A DNA stretch of 64,000 bases from Flavobacterium praedii (GCF_026810365.1 NZ_CP113948.1:1761001-1825000), one strand, 5' to 3'. Shown: positions 1 through 9,416, numbered from the stretch's first letter. The notes: generated by a model from the sequence alone, not told the origin. Numbers and translations: made by a program.

Positions 1-215
1 CTTCAAGAGATGTTAACCCGCAAAGCACAACATCGCAAAGAGATTATTCACAAAGTAGAACTAGCACTTCAAGAGATGTTAACCCGCAAAGCACAACAAC
101 TCAAAGGGATTATTCACAAAATAGAGCAAGTTCAACAAGGGAAGAAAACACCCAAAGATCAGAACCTCAAAGAGGTAACAATTATTCTTCAAGAAGCACA
201 AACAGAAGAATTTAA
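1..215 (+). CDS. 3' end of an unrecognised low-complexity protein (partial)
   Basis: The gene runs in from the left edge. Two frames are open here. I favour the frame whose codons start at base 3 and which stops at 213-215. It gives a Ser/Arg/Thr/Gln-rich tail with two 22-residue repeats (SRDVNPQSTT...QRDYSQ...), a composition common at the C-termini of flavobacterial envelope proteins. The 66-bp DNA repeats (1-66 and 67-132) differ mostly by synonymous or conservative changes in this frame (Ser/Thr, Ser/Asn, Thr/Ala, Arg/Arg). In the frame starting at base 1, which stops at 219, the same changes are harsher (Arg/Leu, Glu/Gly). Function cannot be told from the tail. Confidence 0.55.
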   Translation, partial: SRDVNPQSTTSQRDYSQSRTSTSRDVNPQSTTTQRDYSQNRASSTREENTQRSEPQRGNNYSSRSTNRRI

Positions 216-233
216 ATAATTATCAACATTAAC

Positions 234-267
234 AAAAAGGCTAATTATAACAGAATTAGCCTTTTTT
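234..267 (+). terminator. rho-independent terminator
   Basis: A perfect stem (AAAAAGGCTAATT pairing with AATTAGCCTTTTT) with a 7-nt loop ends in a T run. It closes the upstream partial gene. Confidence 0.85.
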
Positions 268-308
268 ATTATTTTAAAAATAAGTCCTCTTATTTTATTT
301 AATTATAG

Positions 309-316
309 TAAATTTG
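309..316 (+). promoter_or_regulatory. -7 box of the kup promoter
   Basis: TAAATTTG matches the Bacteroidota consensus TAnnTTTG and lies 23 bases before the kup ATG, which implies a leader of roughly 20 nt. No clear -33 TTTG is visible. Confidence 0.55.
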
Positions 317-339
317 ACGTGTTTTTATAAATAATATAC

Positions 340-2310
340 ATGAGCGCAACGCACAAAGACCTCCATAGCAAATTAACTTTAGGTGGTTTATTAGTTTCTT
401 TAGGAATAATTTATGGAGATATAGGAACTTCTCCATTATACGTAATGAAAGCCATACTTGGCGATTATATTATCAATGCAGATGTAGTTTTGGGAGGCAT
501 CTCCTGTGTATTTTGGACTTTGACACTGCAAACTACAATCAAATACGTTTTAATTACATTAAGTGCAGACAATCATGGTGAAGGCGGAATATTTGCCTTA
601 TATGCCTTAGTAAAAAAGACCAAAATTAAATGGCTGATAGTCCCCGCGATTATAGGAGGTAGTGCTTTATTAGCCGATGGAATTATAACCCCTCCAATTT
701 CTGTTTCTTCAGCAGTTGAAGGTATGAGAAGTTATTTCCCAGAAATAAACACTGTACCAATTGTTATCGGAATCTTGGTAGTACTTTTTACTATACAACA
801 ATTTGGCACAAAATTGGTAGGTAAATTTTTTGCGCCTTTGATGCTTATTTGGTTTGGAATGCTAGCCATTTTAGGTATTTACCAAATCACCATGCATCCT
901 GAGGTATTCAAAGCCATTAACCCTTATTATGCTTACAATTTATTATCCATTCATCCAGAAGGTTTTTTTGTTTTAGGTTTTGTTTTCCTATGTACCACAG
1001 GAGCGGAAGCACTATATTCGGACATGGGACATTGTGGAAGAAAAAACATACGTATAAGTTGGATTTTTGTAAAATCTGCTTTAGTACTTAATTACTTTGG
1101 ACAAGCCGCATATCTAATTCATCATGAAGGCGTTACTTTAAAAGCATTAGGTGGTGATTTTGCGAATCCTTTTTATTTAATAATGCCTTTATGGTTCAAA
1201 CCTTTCGGTATTGTTATTGCTACAATGGCTGCAGTTATAGCTTCACAAGCTCTTATTTCTGGTTCATTCACACTAATAAATGAAGCCATGCGCTTGAGTT
1301 TTTGGCCTAAAGTTAAAATTAAATACCCAACAGAATTAAAAGGCCAATTATACATCCCATCTATCAATTGGTTATTACTTTTGGGTTGTATTGGAATCGT
1401 ATTGCATTTTGAAGAATCAAGTAATATGGAACATGCTTACGGTTTAGCGATTATTTTATGTATGATAATGACAACTATTTTGCTAAATTATTATTTAATC
1501 ATGAAACGAGTAAAATGGTATTTCTTTGTGCCTCTAATTTCCATTTACTTATGCATTGAATTAAGTTTTCTAGCAGCAAATATCACAAAGTTTGCCGAAG
1601 GTGGATACGTAACACTTTTAATAGCCCTTATCCTAATTGGTATAATGACCGTTTGGTACAGAGCCAAACAAATTAATAAAAGCTACACTAAATTTGTAAA
1701 AATTGACGATTATAAAAAAGTTCTTAGCGAATTAAGTGCCGATTTATCTATTCCAAAATACGCAACCCATTTGGTTTATATGACAAATGCAAATCGCTCT
1801 GACGAAATAGAGGAAAAAGTAATGTTTTCTATATTACAAAAAAGACCTAAAAGAGCCGATATTTATTGGTTTGTTCACGTAAATATTTTGTCTGAACCCT
1901 ATAAAACCGAATACAAAGTAAAAGAAATCTTAAAAGACGATTTATATAGAGTTGACTTTAATTTAGGATTTAGAGAACCTACAAAAATAAACCTAATGTT
2001 TAGGGAAGTTATTAAAGATATGGTGAAAAATGGCGAAGTTGATATCACAAGTAGATATGAATCCTTGAATAAAAACAACATCATTGGAGATTTCAAATTT
2101 GTATTGTCAGAAAAATTCCTTTCCAATGACAGTGATTTATTATGGCATGAAAAATTGATAATGAACTCCTATTTCTTTATTAAAAAATTAAGCCTTTCCG
2201 AAGAAAGTGCTTTTGGATTAGACAGTAGCTCTGTAAAAATCGAGAAATTTCCAATGGTGCTGCATCCACCAGAAAATATTGGACTAACGAGAGTTTATGT
2301 TAAAAACTAA
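340..2310 (+). CDS. kup: KUP-family potassium uptake permease
   Basis: Inner-membrane K+ (probably K+/H+) symporter of the KUP/HAK/KT family. The family hallmark YGDIGTSPLY sits at residues 25-34 in the first membrane segment. About twelve hydrophobic segments follow up to residue ~445. A soluble C-terminal domain of ~200 residues comes last, as in E. coli Kup. At 656 residues it has the usual length. It is a single gene with its own -7 box and its own terminator, so probably monocistronic. The ATG at 340 is the only start close behind the promoter. Confidence 0.95.
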   Translation: MSATHKDLHSKLTLGGLLVSLGIIYGDIGTSPLYVMKAILGDYIINADVVLGGISCVFWTLTLQTTIKYVLITLSADNHGEGGIFALYALVKKTKIKWLIVPAIIGGSALLADGIITPPISVSSAVEGMRSYFPEINTVPIVIGILVVLFTIQQFGTKLVGKFFAPLMLIWFGMLAILGIYQITMHPEVFKAINPYYAYNLLSIHPEGFFVLGFVFLCTTGAEALYSDMGHCGRKNIRISWIFVKSALVLNYFGQAAYLIHHEGVTLKALGGDFANPFYLIMPLWFKPFGIVIATMAAVIASQALISGSFTLINEAMRLSFWPKVKIKYPTELKGQLYIPSINWLLLLGCIGIVLHFEESSNMEHAYGLAIILCMIMTTILLNYYLIMKRVKWYFFVPLISIYLCIELSFLAANITKFAEGGYVTLLIALILIGIMTVWYRAKQINKSYTKFVKIDDYKKVLSELSADLSIPKYATHLVYMTNANRSDEIEEKVMFSILQKRPKRADIYWFVHVNILSEPYKTEYKVKEILKDDLYRVDFNLGFREPTKINLMFREVIKDMVKNGEVDITSRYESLNKNNIIGDFKFVLSEKFLSNDSDLLWHEKLIMNSYFFIKKLSLSEESAFGLDSSSVKIEKFPMVLHPPENIGLTRVYVKN

Positions 2311-2315
2311 AATAT

Positions 2316-2347
2316 AAAAACACTGTTTACATGCAGTGTTTTTTTTT
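2316..2347 (+). terminator. terminator after kup
   Basis: Stem AAAAACACTG/CAGTGTTTTT with an 8-nt loop followed by a T tract directly behind the kup stop codon. Confidence 0.85.
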
Positions 2348-2384
2348 GATTAAAATATAAAACTTAGAATTAATCAATAAATAG

Positions 2385-2392
2385 TACCTTTG
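2385..2392 (+). promoter_or_regulatory. -7 box of the rsmB-like gene
   Basis: TACCTTTG, an exact TAnnTTTG match, 17 bases before the ATG at 2410. The leader would be only about a dozen nucleotides. Confidence 0.6.
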
Positions 2393-2409
2393 CAATTCAA
2401 TTATTTAAA

Positions 2410-3627
2410 ATGAGATTACACAGAAATTTAGTTTATACTACTATCGACGCCCTGAATGCTATTTTTAACGAAGGAGAATATGCAGACAAAGTAGTAGCAC
2501 GATCCCTAAAAAAAGACAAACGTTGGGGAAGTTCAGATAGAAAATTTGTAGCAGAGACCATATACGAAATCGTACGTTGGAAAAGGTTATATGGCGAAAT
2601 TGCAGAAGTCAAAGAACCTTATAACAGAGACAATCTTTGGAGAATGTTCTCTGTTTGGGCTGTATTAAGAGGATATCCTATTCCAGATTGGAGACAATTA
2701 GAAGGAACTCCAGAACGAAAAATAAAAGGTCGTTTTGATGAACTTTCAAAAGTAAGAGCCCTAAAGGAATCTATTCCGGATTGGATGGATGAATTAGGTG
2801 TAAAAGAATTAGGCGAAAAAGTTTGGGCAACAGAAATTGCAGCCCAAAATCAACCAGCTAAAGTTATTTTGAGAGTAAACACTCTTAAAACCACTAAAGA
2901 AAATCTTAGAGCTATTTTGATGGATTTAAACATCGAAACTGAGTTCTTAAAAGACCAACCAGATGCTCTAGTTCTAAAAGAAAGAGCCAATGTATTTCTA
3001 ACCGATGCTTTTAAACAAGGATTCTTTGAAGTTCAGGATGCTAATTCACAATTAGTAGCGCATTTTCTGGATGTAAAACCGGGCATGAGAGTTGTAGACA
3101 CTTGCGCTGGTGCAGGTGGAAAAACTCTTCATATTGCTTCTTTGATGGAAAACAAAGGACAATTGATTGCAATGGATTTATACGAAAGTAAACTAAAACA
3201 ATTAAAAATTAGAGCCAAAAGAGACGGGGCTTTCAACATTGAATACCGCATTATAGACTCTACAAAAATCATCAAAAAACTTCATGAAAGAGCAGACAGG
3301 GTCTTGATTGATGCTCCTTGTAGTGGATTAGGTGTTTTAAAAAGAAATCCAGATTCCAAATGGAAATTAAAACCTGAATTCATAGATAACATTAGAAAGG
3401 TACAATCAGAAGTATTGGAAAGCTATTCTAAAATTGTAAAACCAGGCGGAAAATTAGTTTATGCAACTTGCTCTATTCTTCCTTCTGAAAATCAAGAACA
3501 AATTGCTCGTTTTCTAACAACAGATATTGGAAAACAATTTAATTTTATAAAAGACCAAAAAATATTGGCATCAGAATCTGGTTTTGATGGTTTTTACATG
3601 GCTTTGCTAGAGAGAAAGGTAATTTAG
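2410..3627 (+). CDS. RsmB/NOP-family rRNA (cytosine-C5) methyltransferase
   Basis: SAM-dependent RNA m5C methyltransferase of the RsmB/Nop2 family, 405 residues. The N-terminal ~130 residues are helical and NusB-like. The Rossmann fold begins with the SAM loop CAGAGGK at residues 232-238. DAPCSG (Cys304) and TCS (Cys354) are the two family cysteines: the catalytic nucleophile and the one that helps release the product. The best-known substrate of the family is C967 of 16S rRNA, but the exact target cannot be fixed from sequence. Convergent with rho, with which it shares a terminator palindrome. Confidence 0.9.
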   Translation: MRLHRNLVYTTIDALNAIFNEGEYADKVVARSLKKDKRWGSSDRKFVAETIYEIVRWKRLYGEIAEVKEPYNRDNLWRMFSVWAVLRGYPIPDWRQLEGTPERKIKGRFDELSKVRALKESIPDWMDELGVKELGEKVWATEIAAQNQPAKVILRVNTLKTTKENLRAILMDLNIETEFLKDQPDALVLKERANVFLTDAFKQGFFEVQDANSQLVAHFLDVKPGMRVVDTCAGAGGKTLHIASLMENKGQLIAMDLYESKLKQLKIRAKRDGAFNIEYRIIDSTKIIKKLHERADRVLIDAPCSGLGVLKRNPDSKWKLKPEFIDNIRKVQSEVLESYSKIVKPGGKLVYATCSILPSENQEQIARFLTTDIGKQFNFIKDQKILASESGFDGFYMALLERKVI

Positions 3628-3643
3628 AAAGCAGTTTGCAGTT

Positions 3644-3685
3644 TATACACAAAAAAGTCCTCAATTGAGGACTTTTTTGTGTATA
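3644..3685. terminator. perfect 42-bp palindrome, bidirectional terminator
   Basis: Bases 3644-3664 are the exact reverse complement of 3665-3685. The GTCCTC/GAGGAC core is flanked by A6 and T6, so either strand gives a stem plus U tract. It lies between the convergent rsmB-like gene and rho and can end both transcripts. Confidence 0.9.
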
Positions 3686-3715
3686 CTTATATATTAAATA
3701 TTGAAAACTTTCTTA

Positions 3716-5557
3716 TTAATCATTCATTGAAATCAAGAATTCATCGTTAGTTCTGGTTTGTTTGAAGCGATCATTTATCAAAGTCATTGCCTCAACAGGA
3801 TTCATATCAGAAAGCATTTTTCGCATAATCCACATTCTTTGCAATGTTTTTGGATCCAATAATAAATCATCACGTCTTGTACTGGATGAAGTTAAATCAA
3901 TAGCAGGGAATATTCGTTTATTCGCAATCTTTCTATCCAACTGCAATTCCATATTACCCGTTCCTTTGAATTCCTCAAAGATAACCTCGTCCATTTTAGA
4001 ACCAGTTTCTGTTAGAGCAGTAGCTATAATACTCAAAGATCCCCCGTTTTCTACATTACGCGCGGCTCCGAAGAAACGTTTTGGTTTTTGCAACGCATTA
4101 GCGTCTACACCACCACTCAATACTTTACCAGATGCTGGTTGTACCGTATTATAAGCACGAGCCAAACGAGTAATTGAGTCTAATAAAATAACCACATCAT
4201 GACCACATTCTACCAAACGTTTTGCTTTTTCAAGAACGATATTAGCAATCTTTACATGCTCTTGAGGTTCTCTATCAAATGTTGAAGCAATAACTTCTCC
4301 ACGTACACTACGTTGCATATCTGTTACCTCTTCAGGACGCTCATCTATCAATAATACTATTAAATAAATCTCAGGATGATTTGCTGCAATTGCATTGGCA
4401 ATTTCTTTCAACAGCATTGTTTTACCTGTTTTAGGTTGCGCCACAATCATACCACGTTGCCCTTTTCCTATTGGAGAAAACAAATCAATTATTCGGGTAG
4501 ATATTGTGCTTTGTTTTTCGGCCAGTCTAAACTTTTCAGAAGGAAAAACAGGTGTTAAGTGTTCGAAAGAAACTCTATCACGAACTACTTGTGGATCATG
4601 ACCATTAATTTTTAAAACACGTACAAGAGGAAAAAATTTTTCTCCTTCTTTTGGAGGACGTACAACACCTTTTACGGTATCACCAGTTTTCAATCCAAAT
4701 AATCGAACTTGAGATGTAGATAAATAAATATCATCTGGAGAAGCCAAATAATTATAATCAGAAGAACGCAAAAAACCATAACCGTCTGGCATCATTTCTA
4801 ACACACCTTCACTTTCTATAATACCATCAAACTCAAAATCAGCATCTTTGAAATTACTTTTTTTGTTCTTAAAATTTGGATTTTGATTGGGGTTTTGGTT
4901 GGGATTTTGATTAGGATTCCCATTTTGATTGGGATTTACTTTTGTAATTTGAGCTGGTCCCTTTTTATTCAATTGACCTACTTCGCCAGTACGTTTGGAT
5001 TCGTTTGGATTCCCTTTTTTTTCTGGAGTAGAACTTTCAACTTTTTCAACCGTTACTTCTATTTTACTATCCAAAGAAGTTTCTTCAACAACAGCAGTTT
5101 CTTTCAAAGCTTCCTTTTCTCTTTGCAAGGCCATTTTTTTCTCGTAGGCTGATTTACTAAACTTTACGACTTTTATATCTTTCTGGGGAGCTGGTTCACT
5201 CTCAGCAACATCACTTGTATCATTCGAAATAATTTTTTCCTTTTTTTGAGGTACCACAACCACTTCAGGTACTTCTATATTTTCATCATTTACGAATAAA
5301 GAAGGAGAATCTTTTTTTGGAGTGATTCCCTTTTTTACAGCCGTAATTCGAGCTCTTTTGGGTTTATCTTCCTCATTATTATTTTCTGATTTTTTGTCTA
5401 TTGTTGATTCTGATTCAACAGTAGCTGCTTGATGTTCTAAAATCTGGCTAATCAAAGTCTCTTTTTTAACACCGTTGAATTTTATAGTTTTAGCCGCTTT
5501 AGCTATTTCTTGAAGCTCAGCAAGCTTCATTTCTTTTAATACAGAAATATCAAACAT
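3716..5557 (-). CDS. rho: transcription termination factor Rho
   Basis: Hexameric RNA helicase that ends transcription. The order is an N-terminal Rho_N/SAP-like segment (residues 1-45), a low-complexity charged insert (about 46-240), the cold-shock RNA-binding domain (about 245-315), then the ATPase core. Walker A is AQPKTGKT (373-380) and Walker B is VVILLDS (455-461). With 613 residues it is nearly 200 longer than E. coli Rho (419), all of it insert, which is usual in Bacteroidota. The insert ends in an NPNQ tandem repeat (207-228). Divergent from the DUF4293 gene. Confidence 0.97.
   Translation of the reverse strand: MFDISVLKEMKLAELQEIAKAAKTIKFNGVKKETLISQILEHQAATVESESTIDKKSENNNEEDKPKRARITAVKKGITPKKDSPSLFVNDENIEVPEVVVVPQKKEKIISNDTSDVAESEPAPQKDIKVVKFSKSAYEKKMALQREKEALKETAVVEETSLDSKIEVTVEKVESSTPEKKGNPNESKRTGEVGQLNKKGPAQITKVNPNQNGNPNQNPNQNPNQNPNFKNKKSNFKDADFEFDGIIESEGVLEMMPDGYGFLRSSDYNYLASPDDIYLSTSQVRLFGLKTGDTVKGVVRPPKEGEKFFPLVRVLKINGHDPQVVRDRVSFEHLTPVFPSEKFRLAEKQSTISTRIIDLFSPIGKGQRGMIVAQPKTGKTMLLKEIANAIAANHPEIYLIVLLIDERPEEVTDMQRSVRGEVIASTFDREPQEHVKIANIVLEKAKRLVECGHDVVILLDSITRLARAYNTVQPASGKVLSGGVDANALQKPKRFFGAARNVENGGSLSIIATALTETGSKMDEVIFEEFKGTGNMELQLDRKIANKRIFPAIDLTSSSTRRDDLLLDPKTLQRMWIMRKMLSDMNPVEAMTLINDRFKQTRTNDEFLISMND
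4873..4935 (-). repeat. 12-nt tandem repeats inside rho encoding NPNQ
   Basis: Imperfect tandem 12-mers (Asn-Pro-Asn-Gln codons, with Gly variants) in the disordered Rho insert. Such a tract can change length by replication slippage without a frame shift, because the unit is a multiple of three. Confidence 0.7.
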
Positions 5558-5715
5558 GAATGTTCTATTTGTTTAATTAATTTGGAAATAATACAAAAGA
5601 TTTTTTTTAGGTAGTATCTTATCTAAATGACCCGCAGTATGAAGTGCTTACGGAATTGTCATGCAATAATACAAATAAATTTTATCATACAATAGTATTT
5701 ATTAAAAAGAAAATA

Positions 5716-5723
5716 TATTTTTG
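5716..5723 (+). promoter_or_regulatory. -7 box of the DUF4293 gene
   Basis: TATTTTTG, matching TAnnTTTG, 17 bases before the ATG at 5741. Confidence 0.55.
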
Positions 5724-5740
5724 TAAAACAATAGAAAGAC

Positions 5741-6154
5741 ATGATACAAAGAATTCAAACTATATATTTAATCCTAACCTTTTTGATAATAGGAATTTTG
5801 CCATTTGTTTTTCCATTATGGGTATTAAAAGATGGCAAAGAATTTTATTTTATGCAAAATCAATTTTATGTGATTTTGTTAGGATTAAGTACTGCAATTA
5901 CAATTTATAGTATAGTATCCTTTAAGAAAAGACAAACTCAATTTGTTGCTAACAGATTGAACATAATATTAAATTTGATTTTATTAGGATTATTTGTTTA
6001 TCATTCACTAAATTTATCTGGAGAGACAGTAATTGTTTCTGAGAAAGGTATTGGGATGTTTCTACCTATCTTGGCTATCGTTTTCTTAGTTTTAGCAAAC
6101 AAAGCCATCAAGAAGGATGAAGATCTTGTAAAATCTGTGGATCGATTGAGGTAA
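5741..6154 (+). CDS. DUF4293 family membrane protein
   Basis: 137-residue protein with four predicted membrane segments (about 7-28, 43-60, 71-88, 101-120) and a charged C-terminus. The opening MIQRIQTIYL is the signature I associate with DUF4293, a family confined to Bacteroidota and of unknown function. It is divergent from rho, an arrangement I recall from other flavobacteria. The start is fixed by the -7 box 17 bases upstream, and the gene has its own terminator. Confidence 0.8.
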   Translation: MIQRIQTIYLILTFLIIGILPFVFPLWVLKDGKEFYFMQNQFYVILLGLSTAITIYSIVSFKKRQTQFVANRLNIILNLILLGLFVYHSLNLSGETVIVSEKGIGMFLPILAIVFLVLANKAIKKDEDLVKSVDRLR

Positions 6155-6187
6155 ACCTATAAAATTAATTTATTAATGTGCGAAGAG

Positions 6188-6217
6188 AACCCGAATGTAA
6201 TATTCGGGTTTTTTTAT
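6188..6217 (+). terminator. terminator after the DUF4293 gene
   Basis: Stem AACCCGAAT/ATTCGGGTT with loop GTAAT and a T7 tail. Confidence 0.88.
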
Positions 6218-6284
6218 TCAAAAAACAATTTTAGAATATTTGTTAAATAAAAAAATTAGTACGTAATAAGAACCTTTTTTTTTA

Positions 6285-6292
6285 TAAATTTG
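6285..6292 (+). promoter_or_regulatory. -7 box of the response-regulator gene
   Basis: TAAATTTG, 18 bases before the ATG at 6311. It overlaps an in-frame TTG at 6290. That codon would lie within the promoter, so it argues for the ATG at 6311 as the true start. Confidence 0.6.
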
Positions 6293-6310
6293 AATACAGT
6301 AATTGATAAT

Positions 6311-6973
6311 ATGACAAAGAATATTAGAATTCACCTCGCAGATGATCATCAAATAATTATCCACGGAATTCAAACCTTACTCCATACCGTCCCAAATTTT
6401 GAAGTAGTAGGTTTCTCTCTTAACGGGACTACTATTTTTGAAGATGTAACTAACAACAAAGCAGATGTTTTGGTGCTAGACATCAGTATGCCAGAAAAAG
6501 ATGGCATTGAAGTAATTAAAGAATTTGCAGAAAAAGGTTTTCCGTGTAAAGTAATTATACTTTCAAGCTATGATGACTTAAAATTAATCAAAGAAATCAT
6601 GGATTTGGGAGTTAGTGGTTATTTGACTAAACAATGTGCTGGCGATAGCATTATCGAAGCCGTGCAAGCTGTAGCTAATAATGAGGAATATTTTTGTGAA
6701 TCCATTAGAGAAAAAATCTTTAGCAACGCCACTAGAAATAACCCAAAGTTAAATACATATAAACCCAATGTCAATCCATTATTAACAGAGCGTGAAATAG
6801 AAATCATCATTTTGATTGCTCTTGAATACAGTGGAAAAGAAATAAGCGAACAACTTTTCATAAGCACCAATACGGTAGAAACACACAGAAAGAATATTAT
6901 GAAAAAATTAAGAGCAAAAAACACAATTGGGATTGTCAAATATGCCATGAACAATCATTTGATAATATCATAA
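6311..6973 (+). CDS. NarL/LuxR-type two-component response regulator
   Basis: 220 residues from the ATG at 6311. The receiver domain has the acidic pair at residues 11-12 and the phosphoacceptor Asp57 in VLVLDISMPEKDG. A C-terminal LuxR/GerE helix-turn-helix (LTEREIEIIILI... STNTVETHRKNI) binds DNA. A TTG 21 bases upstream would extend the frame but coincides with the -7 box, so it is unlikely to be used. The gene lies just upstream of a histidine kinase with a HisKA_3-like domain, the usual partner of this regulator class. The target genes are unknown. Confidence 0.93.
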   Translation: MTKNIRIHLADDHQIIIHGIQTLLHTVPNFEVVGFSLNGTTIFEDVTNNKADVLVLDISMPEKDGIEVIKEFAEKGFPCKVIILSSYDDLKLIKEIMDLGVSGYLTKQCAGDSIIEAVQAVANNEEYFCESIREKIFSNATRNNPKLNTYKPNVNPLLTEREIEIIILIALEYSGKEISEQLFISTNTVETHRKNIMKKLRAKNTIGIVKYAMNNHLIIS

Positions 6974-7023
6974 TTTCTTTAAAAAAACTAATTTTTCATT
7001 TTTATTCATTGCAATTACTGTTT

Positions 7024-8727
7024 ATGTTTTTAACTAGATTTCGATTATTTACTTTTATTATAATTCTAACCTATTTTAGTTCAAATTTACATGCTCAGAT
7101 AAAAAATCTTTCTAAAAAAGAAATCACTACCTTAATAAAAGACGCTAATAAAAATTTAAACAATGGAGAATTTGAAGCTTCTTTATTAAAATTAAGGGTA
7201 GCATTAGAACAAGCCAACAAAATAAAAGCCAACGACTTAATTGCCAATGTTTACCTAAATATTGCTGCAAATTTTGATGAATTATCAGATCCAAACAAAG
7301 CTTTATTTTACTACAATTTAGGACTACATCATGCCAAACAAACAAAAAATAATTGTTTAAAAAATCAATTTTACAACAATCTTGGTAACATATACTGTTT
7401 TGACAAAAAAGAGTACAACAAAGGAATTTACTACTACAAAAAATCATTATTACACAGTCAAAAAATTTTAGATCGAGAACAATTACTTATTACGAATCTA
7501 AATTTAGCTTGGGCTTTTTTTGACATCGGTAAATTTGAAGAAGGCTTAACTCACCTAAATTACATCAACAAATACCAATCAATTGACGGAGATGATTCGA
7601 CTATTGTAGCTTTGCATATGCTAAATGGCATTTATAATAGCTACATAAATAACATAGAAAAAACAAAATATCACTTTGACAAAGCAATAGAACTCGGAAA
7701 TAAGGGGACAGAAAAATCAGATTTATCATATTCTTATCAAGAGTATTCAAAATTTTTAAATAAAAATAATGAACCTCAAAAAGCTTACAACTGTCTTTTG
7801 AAGTATAACGAAATCACTACTCAATTAAACATCGAAGAAAAACTAAATAAAGCAAATATAATAGGGATTAATCTTGAACTTGACCAATATAAAAGAGAAA
7901 TAGACAAAATTGAAACTGCATATAAATCAAAAGAAAATATCCTACTAGAACAACAATCCAAAAACAAAAAAATAGCAATTGTTATTATAGCTTTGCTGTT
8001 AAGCCTAAGTATTTTCTTTTATTTTTTTGTACAAAATGTACGCTTGAAAGAAAAAAATAAACTCAAAGACATCCAAAGCAAAGTGCAAGAAAACATAATA
8101 AATGCTTCGATTGATGGGCAAGAATTAGAGCGAAAAAAAATTGCTGCGTTTTTGCATGATAATATAAGCTCATTACTTTCTTCAGCAGGCATGCATCTTC
8201 ATGTTTTTTCGTCCAATCTAAATACTCAAACAGAAGAAGTCATAAAGACCAAAAAATTACTAGAAGAAGCGCACAAACAAATCCGAAATTTATCACATGA
8301 ATTAATGCCTTCGCTACTAGTTCGATTTGGATTACTCTTTGCCTTAGAAGACTTATGTGAAAAAATTTCTAATTCAAAACTCAAAATAGATTTCAATTCA
8401 ACAATTCATATTAAAAAAAGATACAATGAAGATTTTGAAATGAAACTTTATTTTATCATCACAGAATTAATTAATAATATCATTAAACATAGTAATGCCG
8501 AATATGCTATAATTAACATAGATGAGACAAAATCTCATTTAATCATAAATGTCGAAGACAATGGCAATGGTTTTACAAACAATCAATTTGAACTGTTAGA
8601 AGGCTTTGGAATCAATCAAATCCGAGCTCGAATAAATAATATGAAAGGAGAATTTAATATTAATTCGATACTCAATAAAGGAACTAGTATTAGTTTGAAA
8701 ATTCCTTTTATCAATCCGCAACCTTAA
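7024..8727 (+). CDS. TPR-containing sensor histidine kinase (HisKA_3/HATPase)
   Basis: Membrane sensor kinase paired with the preceding regulator. From the ATG at 7024 (a TTG at 7009 would add five residues) it has a signal peptide ending about LHAQ, an extracytoplasmic region of TPR-like helical repeats (to about 280), a coiled coil, one membrane helix (about 317-336), then the kinase. The phosphoacceptor His is in FLHDN (about residue 378) of a HisKA_3-like dimerisation domain. The ATP site shows an N-box (TELINNIIKHS), VEDNGNGF and a GFGINQIRARI lid. Its 3' end overlaps the convergent phosphodiesterase gene by four bases. The TPR part suggests sensing by protein contact, but the signal is unknown. 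Confidence 0.92.
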   Translation: MFLTRFRLFTFIIILTYFSSNLHAQIKNLSKKEITTLIKDANKNLNNGEFEASLLKLRVALEQANKIKANDLIANVYLNIAANFDELSDPNKALFYYNLGLHHAKQTKNNCLKNQFYNNLGNIYCFDKKEYNKGIYYYKKSLLHSQKILDREQLLITNLNLAWAFFDIGKFEEGLTHLNYINKYQSIDGDDSTIVALHMLNGIYNSYINNIEKTKYHFDKAIELGNKGTEKSDLSYSYQEYSKFLNKNNEPQKAYNCLLKYNEITTQLNIEEKLNKANIIGINLELDQYKREIDKIETAYKSKENILLEQQSKNKKIAIVIIALLLSLSIFFYFFVQNVRLKEKNKLKDIQSKVQENIINASIDGQELERKKIAAFLHDNISSLLSSAGMHLHVFSSNLNTQTEEVIKTKKLLEEAHKQIRNLSHELMPSLLVRFGLLFALEDLCEKISNSKLKIDFNSTIHIKKRYNEDFEMKLYFIITELINNIIKHSNAEYAIINIDETKSHLIINVEDNGNGFTNNQFELLEGFGINQIRARINNMKGEFNINSILNKGTSISLKIPFINPQP

Positions 8728-9221
8728 GCTTTTTTATCAATCTCTATAATTTCCAAATTTTTAATAGCATCACTCTCTATTTCAAAACGAAGCATGGTTC
8801 GCACTTGATGAAAACCACTTTTTCCAGCTGCTCCCGGATTCATGTGCAACAGATTATTCTTCTTATCAAAAATCACTTTTAGAATATGCGAATGCCCACA
8901 AATAAACAACTTTGGAGGATTTAATGCCATTTCAGTCTTCAAAGCGGGATTGTATTTCCCAGGATAACCTCCAATGTGTGTAATCCAGACATCGACACCT
9001 TCACAAAAAAAACGATTGTGCAAAGGAAATTCCAAACGCGCTTGACTATCATCAATATTCCCGTACACAGCTCGCAAAGGCTTCAGCTTTTTTATAGTAT
9101 CCGTTACTATTAAATCACCAATATCACCAGCATGCCAAACCTCATCTGCCTGATTAACATACTTTAAAATAGTGTCATCAATATGACTGTGCGTATCGGA
9201 AAGAAGGAGAATTTTTTTCAT
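8724..9221 (-). CDS. YfcE/MJ0936-type metallophosphoesterase
   Basis: 165-residue phosphodiesterase of the small calcineurin-like family. The metal ligands are visible in order: D9 and H11 (SDTH), D33 (GD), N55 (GN), H82 (THIGG), and H110/H112 (GHSH). Family members cleave phosphodiesters with Mn2+, and the physiological substrate is generally not known. The stop codon overlaps that of the convergent sensor kinase. The start is only 8 bp from a palindromic repeat, so any promoter must lie inside or beyond the repeat. Confidence 0.88.
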   Translation of the reverse strand: MKKILLLSDTHSHIDDTILKYVNQADEVWHAGDIGDLIVTDTIKKLKPLRAVYGNIDDSQARLEFPLHNRFFCEGVDVWITHIGGYPGKYNPALKTEMALNPPKLFICGHSHILKVIFDKKNNLLHMNPGAAGKSGFHQVRTMLRFEIESDAIKNLEIIEIDKKA

Positions 9222-9228
9222 ATTTCTA

Positions 9229-9307
9229 AGGAGCTAATCCTGCTATCCGCTTGTATCTTTTTATTTTTAAAGAAAAAATAAAAAGGATACCGCTTCTATC
9301 AGGGCTA
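9229..9307 (-). repeat. family A palindromic repeat, left copy
   Basis: 79-bp element with conserved arms (AGGAGCTAATCC, CTATCCGCTTG; then CGCTTCTATCAGGGC) around an AT-rich hairpin. Its reverse complement recurs at 10220-10298 with 6 mismatches. The two copies bracket truA in inverted orientation. It resembles the short interspersed palindromes scattered in Flavobacterium genomes. Confidence 0.85.
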
Positions 9308-9408
9308 TGGCATTTGGACAAAAATAGACATTCTCTTTTAAATAAAAATATGTTTTCAATCCAAAAAACTTTGCTCCAAAGCCTATTCATGACAAAAAAA
9401 TTAATAAG

Positions 9409-9416
9409 TATCTTTG
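9409..9416 (+). promoter_or_regulatory. -7 box of truA
   Basis: TATCTTTG, exact TAnnTTTG, 66 bases before the TTG start, giving a leader of about 60 nt. The gene therefore has a promoter between itself and the upstream repeat. Confidence 0.55.

Noticed and set aside
10..219. 69-residue protein starting at the ATG at 10
   Set aside because: The repeat substitution pattern favours the base-3 frame, and the ATG lies within a repeat unit that recurs at 76.
6290..6310. TTG start extending the response regulator
   Set aside because: The TTG is part of the -7 box TAAATTTG, so it would lie upstream of the transcript start.
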